This document shows positions 1 to 6,736 of a DNA stretch of 6,736 bases, one piece after another. A program made the translations under genes and the position numbers. Each line of letters starts with the position of its first letter. Position 1 is the first letter of the stretch. Source of the DNA: an uncultured Bacteroides sp. (GTDB taxonomy: Bacteria; Bacteroidota; Bacteroidia; Bacteroidales; Bacteroidaceae). The notes under the pieces are model-generated. The model had not been told where the DNA came from and searched no databases. It worked only from the letters and a program-made list of their open reading frames with translations. The stretch covers positions 1 through 6,736 of the forward strand of contig CAJJYX010000168.1 of the NCBI GenBank assembly GCA_905197435.1, in the 5' to 3' direction.

Positions 1-161
1 CGTATGCAAATTGTAGAAATTAGAACCGTTGCTAAATCATTACCTCCATTGAGGTGAAAAACTCATAAATCGCTCATTCTAAGCTATTCGGCAGATTTTA
101 GCGTAATTTCCTATAAAAAAGAAAACAACACCATTATCCTTACTACTAAACTTAACTGACA
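1..161. other. Upstream non-coding region / leader of receptor operon
   Basis: No gene can be supported here. One plus-strand frame is open from the left edge to a TGA at 55-57, but its 18 residues resemble nothing I know, so it could be the tail of an upstream gene or chance. A small inverted repeat, ACCTC-CATT-GAGGT, lies at 42-55. From about 58 the sequence is AT-rich. I see no good TAnnTTTG -7 box with a TTTG -33 box ahead of the receptor gene, so its promoter may be further upstream, may be read by an alternative (ECF) sigma factor, or may be too degenerate to recognise. An in-frame TAA at 153-155 closes the receptor frame just before its ATG. Confidence 0.5.
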
Positions 162-2909
162 ATGACCGATTCTACTATCTGTTCACACCACCGCATCAGA
201 ATGCTATTTCTGGTGTGCGTGGTTCTCTTAAACGCTTCACTCCATGCACAGGCACAGAACAAGGAAACACGCATAAGCCTGAACATCCGCAACGCTACTT
301 TGGAGAGTTTCGTGAAGCAACTGGAAAACGCAACCGGATTCTCCTTCATATATGGGGAGGAAGTAAAGCTCACACGACGCATCACGCTGGAAGTGAGACA
401 GAAAACCATCGGCGAGGTATTGCAACGTGCCTTTGAAAACGAACCCATAACATTTGAAATATCCGGAAAGCATATTTTACTCCACAAGCGGCCCGTGCCG
501 CAGAAACCCGTTAGCCGTAAGTTCACCATCAGCGGATACGTGACCGACGGAGCGTCTTCCGAGACGCTGATTGGTGCCAATATCCTTGAGAGTCGTCGTT
601 CCACAGGTACTGCCACCAATCCTTTCGGTTTCTATACCCTTACCTTACCGGAGGGGGAAACGGAGCTGTTTTTTTCCTATCTGGGATACGAAAGCCAACA
701 GAGCCGGTTTGAACTGACAAAAGACACCCTGCTCAACGTCAGGCTGAACAGCAACAACCAACTGGCAGAGGTAGTGGTGCTCTCGGACAAACGGGAAGCC
801 GGCATAGAAAGTACTGCCATGGGGGCGCATGAGATACCGATGGCACAAATCAAGCACACCCCCTCGATATTGGGAGAAGCCGACCTGCTAAAGACCATCC
901 AGTTGATGCCGGGGGTACAAGCCGGTATGGAAGGTTTTGCCGGCATGTATGTACGCGGGGGAGGACCCGACCAAAACCTGGTAATGCTGGACGGGATTCC
1001 CATCTATAATGCAGACCATCTGCTGGGAGTATTCTCCATCTTTACACCCGAAGCGGTAAAGAACGCGACACTCTTCAAAAGCTCTTTTCCCGCCCGCTAC
1101 GGCGGGCGGCTTTCGTCTATAGTGGATGTACGGACCAATGACGGGGACATGCATAAGTACCACGGCGCAATCAGCATAGGCATGCTGACAGACAAGCTGC
1201 ATATTGAAGGTCCTATCCGGAAGGAACGGACTTCTTTCAGCTTCAGCGCACGTGCCATCCCCACGGTACTTCTCAAAAATCTCATTGTGGACAAAGACGA
1301 CTACTACGCCGATAAATACAACTACTACTTTTACGATGTCAATGCAAAGGTCAACCATAAGTTCAACGACCGGAGCCGCATCTTCTTCAGTTTCTACAAA
1401 GGAAAGGACCATTACCATTATGACAGCGGCTACAACAGTGAAAACTCTGACAGCCGCATTAAAAGTTACTCCAAGGACAACAGCCATCTGAATTGGGGAA
1501 ACACCATCGCCTACGGGCGTTGGAACTATGTCTTCAACAGCAAGCTGTTTTGCAACACCACCGTCTCATTCAACAAATATGAAATGGGACTGGATGGGAA
1601 TACGGAAGATGCCTATATCTTCAACAACAAGGTACAGGACAGATACCATTACTCGTCCAGGTTCAGCTCCGGCATCCGCGACTGGAGCGCACGTATGGAC
1701 TTTGACTATACTCCCATGCCGCAGCACCACATCAAGTTCGGCGCAGAGTACATCCACCATATATTCCGTCCGGGAATAGCCACCTCGAAAATACAAGATA
1801 TAGACGACGGCGCCCTCCAGGAAGACACGGTTTACAATACCAGCAGCAGCCACGCCATGCGCGGGCAGGAAATTTCCCTTTACGCCGAAGACAATTTCAA
1901 CGTAAACAGCAGGCTCAGCCTGAATGCAGGGGTGCGCACGTCCCTGTTTCACACCCAAGGGAAAAGCTACTACTCGGTGCAGCCCCGCCTCTCCGCCCGC
2001 TATGACATCGGACAAGGATACTCTGCCAAGGCATCATATACATGCATGGCACAGTATGTGCACCTGCTGTCCTCTACCCCACTGTCCATGCCCACCGACC
2101 TTTGGGTACCCATTACCAAGGACATCAGCCCGATGTATGCCGACCAGTACTCCATAGGAGGCTATTACTCCGGGCTGCCGGGTTGGGAGTTCTCCGTCGA
2201 GGGGTATTATAAACAGATGAGGCACATTCTTGAATATCAGGACGGTGTATCTTTCTTCGGCACCTCTACCAACTGGGAAGAAAAAGTAGAAATGGGCGAA
2301 GGACGCTCCTTCGGTCTGGAACTGATGGCGCAGAAAACATTGGGCAAGACCACCGGCTGGCTGGCATACACCCTGTCCAAGACCGACCACCGCTTCAAGA
2401 ACGGTACCATCAACCAAGGCCGATGGTTTCCTTACAAATATGACCGCCGCCACAGCCTCAGCCTCAATTTCAGCCATAAGTTCAGTGACCGCATTGATGT
2501 AGGAGCTTCCTGGATATTCAATACCGGGGGATGTATCACTATACCCGAGAAGGCGACAATTATCATCAGGCCCGATGGCTCTGTTGAGGAAACCGGCTAC
2601 ATCTCCCGACGCAACAATTATCGCCTGCCAGCCAGCCATCGTCTGAACCTTGGCGTCAACTTCAACAAGAAGACCAAGCATGGTATGCGTACCTGGAATA
2701 TCAGTGTCTATAATGCATACAATGCCATGAATCCGAACATCGTTTACAGCAAATACGAAAATGGATACAACGCATACGATGATTACTATGACAGTATTTA
2801 TCATGGAGGCACCGGCCAGACCGCCAACAAGAAGAAAGCCCGGACTGTCATCAAGAAAATAACAATACTGCCTTGTATTCCTTCCGTTACCTATACTTAT
2901 AGATTTTAA
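162..2909 (+). CDS. TonB-dependent outer-membrane receptor with N-terminal STN domain
   Basis: This 915-residue protein is a ligand-gated outer-membrane transporter of the TonB-dependent family, which imports a bound substrate using energy from TonB-ExbB-ExbD. A hydrophobic signal peptide spans roughly residues 14-29, with likely cleavage in LHAQAQ. Residues ~35-110 match an STN (secretin/TonB short N-terminal) domain, ~121-196 a carboxypeptidase-regulatory-like beta domain (ISGYVTDG start, GFYTLTLPEG core), and ~222-327 the plug, with MYVRGGGPDQNLVMLDGIP and FPARYGGRLSS. EVVV at 203-206 precedes the plug, where a TonB-box-like segment is expected. The rest is an aromatic-rich beta barrel ending in YTYRF, a typical outer-membrane C-terminus. 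The start at 162 is the first ATG after an in-frame TAA; Met14 (ATG at 201) is an alternative that also keeps the signal peptide. STN domains in such receptors often signal to FecR-type anti-sigma factors, but none is visible here. The substrate is unknown. The next gene starts 15 bases downstream, indicating an operon. Confidence 0.93.
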   Translation: MTDSTICSHHRIRMLFLVCVVLLNASLHAQAQNKETRISLNIRNATLESFVKQLENATGFSFIYGEEVKLTRRITLEVRQKTIGEVLQRAFENEPITFEISGKHILLHKRPVPQKPVSRKFTISGYVTDGASSETLIGANILESRRSTGTATNPFGFYTLTLPEGETELFFSYLGYESQQSRFELTKDTLLNVRLNSNNQLAEVVVLSDKREAGIESTAMGAHEIPMAQIKHTPSILGEADLLKTIQLMPGVQAGMEGFAGMYVRGGGPDQNLVMLDGIPIYNADHLLGVFSIFTPEAVKNATLFKSSFPARYGGRLSSIVDVRTNDGDMHKYHGAISIGMLTDKLHIEGPIRKERTSFSFSARAIPTVLLKNLIVDKDDYYADKYNYYFYDVNAKVNHKFNDRSRIFFSFYKGKDHYHYDSGYNSENSDSRIKSYSKDNSHLNWGNTIAYGRWNYVFNSKLFCNTTVSFNKYEMGLDGNTEDAYIFNNKVQDRYHYSSRFSSGIRDWSARMDFDYTPMPQHHIKFGAEYIHHIFRPGIATSKIQDIDDGALQEDTVYNTSSSHAMRGQEISLYAEDNFNVNSRLSLNAGVRTSLFHTQGKSYYSVQPRLSARYDIGQGYSAKASYTCMAQYVHLLSSTPLSMPTDLWVPITKDISPMYADQYSIGGYYSGLPGWEFSVEGYYKQMRHILEYQDGVSFFGTSTNWEEKVEMGEGRSFGLELMAQKTLGKTTGWLAYTLSKTDHRFKNGTINQGRWFPYKYDRRHSLSLNFSHKFSDRIDVGASWIFNTGGCITIPEKATIIIRPDGSVEETGYISRRNNYRLPASHRLNLGVNFNKKTKHGMRTWNISVYNAYNAMNPNIVYSKYENGYNAYDDYYDSIYHGGTGQTANKKKARTVIKKITILPCIPSVTYTYRF
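1090..1109 (+). repeat. GC-only 8-bp hairpin with UACG tetraloop inside receptor gene
   Basis: CCGCCCGC at 1090-1097 is the exact reverse complement of GCGGGCGG at 1102-1109, leaving a four-base loop TACG. As RNA this is a C(UACG)G closure, a member of the exceptionally stable UNCG tetraloop class. It lies within the codons for the conserved plug motif FPARYGGRL. Only three T residues follow, so it is not a convincing intrinsic terminator. Pro, Ala, Gly and Arg codons favour such repeats by chance, so any function is unproven; the inverted repeat itself is directly visible. Confidence 0.6.
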
Positions 2910-2924
2910 AAACAAATCCGGCAT

Positions 2925-4067
2925 ATGAAAACAAGAATGAAATTACACCTTATTATATATATAGTTATCGCAGGCTTCCTGACAGCCTGTGAAAACGAGA
3001 TACCTTACAACCCCGGACAACAAAATCCGCAAATCATCATGAACGCCTTGCTTGAAACCGGACAGGCTGAAAATTATGTCTATCTCCATTTAGGCGAAGG
3101 ATATAGTATCGAGCATTTGAATGAAGCAACTCTTTCTCTCTATATCAATGACAAAATAGCAGAAACTCCGAAAGCGATTTCCCCGGAAGAAATCTACGGA
3201 TATCTGGAAGAAGATTTTGACAAGGAGATTTATGAAGCATTATTGAGAAGTATACGTTTCAAGAAGTTTCGCCTTACCAGCGCACTGCATCCCGGCGACA
3301 ACATACGCCTGGAAGCCACTGCCGAAAACGGGAAGTACCATGCCAGCGCCGAAGTCACCGTACCACAACCGATAGAGAGCCTGCACGTGGACACTTGCTT
3401 GGCCTACCTGCGCGAGTACAGCGGACAAACCCTCTACCGACAATATAAGATTACACTGCAAGACCGTCCCAACGAGAAGAACTACTACCGGCTGGACATT
3501 TGGAACGATCGTAGCTATTATTGTAAATGGCGGGAATATTTGGAAGACGAGAACGGGAACCTCATCAAAGTAGATGATGGAAACGGAAGTTGGGACTGGG
3601 CTTCCGTCACCAAAGACACCACCATCCTTGCTCCCCGGCAGAACGAAATCATCAACCGGGAAGATGTTATACTGACCGACGGCCACCCCGGCAGCTATGA
3701 TGATGAAGAAAATGAATTGTTTCCCACCATCAACAACAAATACAATATCTTCAATGATAATACTTTCCGTGACACTTATGCCACATTGAAGGTATACACC
3801 CCCCTCTACCAGGAATATTATCAGTTAGACGGACACGGCTATAACTATATATCCTGTAAGCAAACCATCACCGTACGGCTGCTCAGCACCACTGAAGCCG
3901 AATATCGCTATCTGAAAGCCCTAAACTGCCTGGACGACGAAGATTACGACGATGCTTTAATGGAACCTATCAGCTTACCCTGCAACGTCACAGGCGGATT
4001 GGGCTTCGTCGGAGTTTGCTCGGAAAACAAAGTAATCATAGAATTGCCAGAAGCTGTTTGGCGTTAA
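2925..4067 (+). CDS. DUF4249-family outer-membrane lipoprotein, partner of the upstream receptor
   Basis: A 380-residue lipoprotein. The N-terminus has a basic start, a hydrophobic stretch and a lipobox LTAC with lipidated Cys22. The residues just after it, ENE, are acidic, which in Bacteroidota fits export to the cell surface. The body resembles the DUF4249 family: an early NPQIIMNALLETG segment, LHPGDNIRLEA followed by a VPQPIESL linker near 146-153, then YRYLKALN and the C-terminal NVTGGLGFVGV segment at 354-364. Family members are commonly encoded beside TonB-dependent receptors; their biochemical role is not established to my knowledge. A ligand-binding or barrel-capping role is inference. 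Six further cysteines (158, 200, 311, 335, 353, 365) could form disulfides, and acidic clusters occur at 259-263 and 337-343. It begins 15 bases after the receptor stop, so the two are probably co-transcribed and translationally linked. The first ATG is used; Met5 is a possible alternative. Confidence 0.85.
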   Translation: MKTRMKLHLIIYIVIAGFLTACENEIPYNPGQQNPQIIMNALLETGQAENYVYLHLGEGYSIEHLNEATLSLYINDKIAETPKAISPEEIYGYLEEDFDKEIYEALLRSIRFKKFRLTSALHPGDNIRLEATAENGKYHASAEVTVPQPIESLHVDTCLAYLREYSGQTLYRQYKITLQDRPNEKNYYRLDIWNDRSYYCKWREYLEDENGNLIKVDDGNGSWDWASVTKDTTILAPRQNEIINREDVILTDGHPGSYDDEENELFPTINNKYNIFNDNTFRDTYATLKVYTPLYQEYYQLDGHGYNYISCKQTITVRLLSTTEAEYRYLKALNCLDDEDYDDALMEPISLPCNVTGGLGFVGVCSENKVIIELPEAVWR

Positions 4068-4130
4068 CATTTTGACTACAAAAATAGCCCTTCGCCTATC
4101 ATAGCAAGCATCACTTCACCCGATACTTAT

Positions 4131-4138
4131 TACATTTG
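4131..4138 (+). promoter_or_regulatory. Second -7-like box (TACATTTG)
   Basis: TACATTTG matches the Bacteroides -7 consensus TAnnTTTG exactly and, like the stronger box at 4257, continues as CAT. No TTTG is present at the -33 spacing, where the sequence reads around TCAC, so this is a weak candidate for an additional upstream start site for the small secreted protein gene. Confidence 0.3.
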
Positions 4139-4181
4139 CATTACAAAAATCCCCAAAACAAAGCATTTTAATATCACATAA

Positions 4182-4203
4182 TTGATTTAAGTCAAGAAAT
4201 CAA
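4182..4203. repeat. Inverted repeat TTGATTT-N8-AAATCAA upstream of promoter
   Basis: TTGATTT at 4182-4188 is the exact reverse complement of AAATCAA at 4197-4203, with an 8-base spacer. It ends about 31 bases before the -33 element of the predicted promoter, a position where an activator could bind. The repeat is visible, but the surroundings are AT-rich and a chance origin is quite possible. Regulator unknown. Confidence 0.35.
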
Positions 4204-4234
4204 AGCATAAACCACACTTTTCCCCTTATTCCTT

Positions 4235-4264
4235 TTTGTGCTATAAAACATATCCCTACATTTG
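4235..4264 (+). promoter_or_regulatory. Bacteroides-type promoter for the small secreted protein gene
   Basis: TTTG at 4235-4238 and TACATTTG at 4257-4264 are separated by 18 bases. This closely fits the Bacteroides primary-sigma consensus, TTTG near -33 and TAnnTTTG near -7. Transcription would start around 4268-4272, giving a leader of about 90 bases before the ATG at 4360. It suggests the small gene is expressed independently of the receptor operon. Confidence 0.7.
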
Positions 4265-4283
4265 CATAGGTAAAAAGAAAAAG

Positions 4284-4295
4284 CTAAGCGCTTAG
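4284..4295. promoter_or_regulatory. 12-bp perfect palindrome in the predicted leader
   Basis: CTAAGCGCTTAG is a perfect 12-bp palindrome beginning 20 bases after the -7 box, so about 15 bases into the predicted transcript. As it has no loop, it is better suited to binding a dimeric protein on DNA than to forming an RNA hairpin. Position just downstream of a start site would suit a repressor, but that role is inference. Confidence 0.4.
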
Positions 4296-4306
4296 AGAGT
4301 TTTCAA

Positions 4307-4360
4307 TAGGTATTAGATTTAGATTAGTTTTTAGGAATAACAATTAAAAAGTAGGTATTA
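4307..4360 (+). repeat. Direct repeat TAGGTATTA in leader and at the start codon
   Basis: TAGGTATTA occurs at 4307-4315 and again at 4352-4360, where its last base is the A of the ATG. The second copy contains AGG at 4353-4355, a weak ribosome-binding candidate. Two copies 45 bases apart may be coincidence. Confidence 0.25.
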
Positions 4361-4713
4361 TGAAACGTTTAGGATTAACATTAGTGGCAGCAGTCTGTCT
4401 GACTGCTACAACATTTGCAGCAGGAAACCAACCTACAACTGCAAAATGGGAAGGTAACATCAACATAACAAAGTTGAGCAAGTATTTGAATCTGGATGCC
4501 AAACAGCATGAAGAAGTGGCAAACATCTGCGAATATTTTACAGAACAGATGGAACGTGCAACTAAATCAAAGAAAAATCAGGAGAAGTTACTCCATAATG
4601 CAGTTTATGGCAATCTGAAGCTGATGAAAAAGACTTTAAGTGAAAAGCAATATGCTGATTATGCCAAAGTCTTGAATGTCACGCTGCAGAACAAAGGAAT
4701 CGAAGTGAAATAA
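4360..4713 (+). CDS. Small secreted helical protein with two LTxxQ-like motifs (possible Spy-like)
   Basis: I do not recognise this 117-residue protein with certainty. Residues 1-21 form a clear Sec signal peptide (basic MKR, hydrophobic core, cleavage near TFA-AG), with no lipobox, so the product should be periplasmic or secreted. The mature part of about 96 residues is polar, lysine-rich and looks mostly helical. LNLDAKQ at 43-49 and TLSEKQ at 92-97 resemble the paired LTxxQ motifs of the Spy/CpxP family of periplasmic chaperones and stress sensors, and their spacing fits helix starts. The match is loose and the protein is shorter than E. coli Spy (about 160 residues), so family membership is inference. 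Cys57 is the only cysteine in the mature part. GC content is about 38 percent, lower than the receptor gene (about 52 percent in sampled lines). It has its own promoter, starts at the first ATG after GTAGGTATT, and faces groL convergently. Confidence 0.75.
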   Translation: MKRLGLTLVAAVCLTATTFAAGNQPTTAKWEGNINITKLSKYLNLDAKQHEEVANICEYFTEQMERATKSKKNQEKLLHNAVYGNLKLMKKTLSEKQYADYAKVLNVTLQNKGIEVK

Positions 4714-4757
4714 GCTTCGCTTCCGATAAACACAGAGATAGTATTTGATTGATGAAT

Positions 4758-4773
4758 AGTGCTATAAAGCACT
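4758..4773 (+). terminator. Weak hairpin after the small secreted protein gene
   Basis: AGTGCT at 4758-4763 pairs with AGCACT at 4768-4773 around an ATAA loop, 45 bases after the stop codon. The sequence following is TTGTATAAAA, with no solid T tract, so this is at best a weak terminator or an mRNA 3'-end-stabilising stem. Confidence 0.3.
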
Positions 4774-4793
4774 TGTATAAAATGAAACAGAAA

Positions 4794-4827
4794 AAGCCGC
4801 AGTACCTATAAAAGGATACTGCGGCTT
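4794..4827 (-). terminator. Rho-independent terminator of groS-groL, possibly bidirectional
   Basis: AAGCCGCAGTA at 4794-4804 is the perfect reverse complement of TACTGCGGCTT at 4817-4827. Inside, CCT (4805-4807) can pair with AGG (4813-4815) across a single bulged base. Read on the minus strand, the GC-rich stem ends in GGCTTTTT, a proper intrinsic terminator 33 bases past the groL stop. Read on the plus strand it is followed by CTCTATTTT, a weaker tract that could still end transcripts of the small secreted protein gene. Confidence 0.85.
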
Positions 4828-4860
4828 CTCTATTTTAAATTAAGCAATCAGGGGAAAGCC

Positions 4861-6507
<1,647 letters not shown>

Positions 6508-6540
6508 CTAATTTAGAAATTACAAACTATAAATTACTAA

Positions 6541-6736
6541 TTATCCCAAAACAGCGAGCACATCGCTCTGACGCATGATAAGGTATTTGGTTCCTTCAAC
6601 TTCCAGTTCTGTTCCGGCATATTTGCCATACAACACTGTGTCACCAACCTTCAACACCATTTCTTCGTCTTTTGTTCCGTTGCCAACTGCTATAACTTCA
6701 CCCTTTAAAGGTTTTTCTTTTGCCGTATCAGGAATA
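6541..6736 (-). CDS. groS: Co-chaperonin GroES (10 kDa), C-terminal part only
   Basis: Reading the minus strand from the right edge gives 64 residues beginning [20 protein letters not shown], followed by a segment with [15 protein letters not shown] and ending [13 protein letters not shown] and a TAA (bases 6541-6543). This matches the GroES beta-barrel: KGEVIAVG and [12 protein letters not shown] are family hallmarks, and the LIM..SD.LA end is standard. GroES forms the heptameric cap on GroEL. Judged from the usual length of about 90 residues, roughly 25 N-terminal residues, including most of the mobile loop that touches GroEL, lie outside the window. The stop is 42 bases before the groL ATG, and no promoter or terminator is apparent in that AT-rich gap. 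Confidence 0.97.
   Translation of the reverse strand, partial: IPDTAKEKPLKGEVIAVGNGTKDEEMVLKVGDTVLYGKYAGTELEVEGTKYLIMRQSDVLAVLG

Larger units (their letters stand above)
4068..4359. other. AT-rich intergenic regulatory region
   Basis: This 292-base stretch between the lipoprotein gene and the small secreted protein gene has no supportable coding sequence. It holds a good Bacteroides-type promoter (4235-4264), a second -7-like box (4131-4138), a 7-bp inverted repeat (4182-4203), a 12-bp palindrome (4284-4295) and a 9-base direct repeat (4307-4315 and 4352-4360). A tandem TTAGAT pair is at 4313-4324. No convincing hairpin terminator for the receptor operon was seen just after 4067, so readthrough into this region is possible. 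Confidence 0.6.

Noticed and set aside
42..55. Inverted repeat ACCTC-CATT-GAGGT as an upstream terminator
   Set aside because: The stem is only five strong pairs and no T tract follows on the plus strand. On the minus strand it is also not followed by a T run.
1..57. Short plus-strand open frame at the left edge ending in TGA at 55-57
   Set aside because: Only 18 residues are visible with no recognisable family signature. It may be the end of an upstream gene, but an open run this short is common by chance.
162..260. Possible lipobox in the receptor's N-terminus around FLVC (Cys19)
   Set aside because: The residue before cysteine is valine, whereas lipoboxes need Gly, Ala or Ser there. A standard signal peptide with cleavage after LHA or AQA fits better and suits an outer-membrane barrel protein.
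888..1487. A 199-codon minus-strand open frame with a hydrophobic Val-rich N-terminus resembling a membrane protein
   Set aside because: The Val-rich stretch is simply the complement of Asn/Tyr/Asp codons (AAC, TAC, GAC) in the receptor barrel; the sense frame has full family support.
2034..2924. A 296-codon open frame on the minus strand across the receptor gene's 3' half
   Set aside because: It overlaps the barrel-coding part of a clear TonB-dependent receptor, has a low-complexity Val/Ile-rich translation with no recognisable domain, and no promoter of its own is apparent.
4313..4324. Tandem TTAGAT TTAGAT as a possible CRISPR-like or regulatory repeat
   Set aside because: Only two 6-base copies in very AT-rich sequence, with no spacer structure; best treated as chance.

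Overview
The window looks like chromosomal DNA from the genus Bacteroides or a very close relative. GroEL is a typical Bacteroides-type chaperonin with a C-terminal Gly-Met tail. A TonB-dependent receptor with an STN domain sits next to a DUF4249-type lipoprotein, a pairing typical of Bacteroidota. The best promoter candidate follows the Bacteroides -33 TTTG / -7 TAnnTTTG pattern, and starts lack strong Shine-Dalgarno sequences. I cannot name the species.

Layout. Bases 1-161 hold no confident gene and form the leader of what follows. Bases 162-4067 (+) are a two-gene transcription unit. The first gene is a 915-residue TonB-dependent outer-membrane receptor with signal peptide, STN domain, carboxypeptidase-regulatory-like domain, plug and barrel. 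Fifteen bases later comes a 380-residue DUF4249-family lipoprotein. Together they look like an outer-membrane uptake or signalling pair of unknown substrate. Bases 4068-4359 are an AT-rich intergenic region with a good Bacteroides promoter, an upstream inverted repeat and a 12-bp palindrome in the predicted leader. Bases 4360-4713 (+) encode a 117-residue secreted, probably helical protein with two LTxxQ-like motifs. It may be a distant Spy-like periplasmic protein, but this is weakly supported. Bases 4714-4860 separate convergent genes and contain a strong hairpin terminator that best serves the minus strand. Bases 4861-6498 (-) are groL (GroEL, complete), and 6541-6736 (-) are the C-terminal 64 residues of groS (GroES), whose start lies beyond the right edge.

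How the genes work together. groS-groL is the housekeeping cytosolic chaperonin operon. The receptor and lipoprotein probably act together at the outer membrane: TonB energises the receptor, the STN domain may signal to an anti-sigma factor, and the lipoprotein may bind the ligand or cap the barrel. The small secreted protein appears to be expressed independently. No mobile element, CRISPR array, tRNA or rRNA was seen. The points most worth following are the unknown substrate of the receptor pair, the small secreted protein with its structured promoter region, and a GC-rich hairpin with a UACG loop inside the receptor gene.
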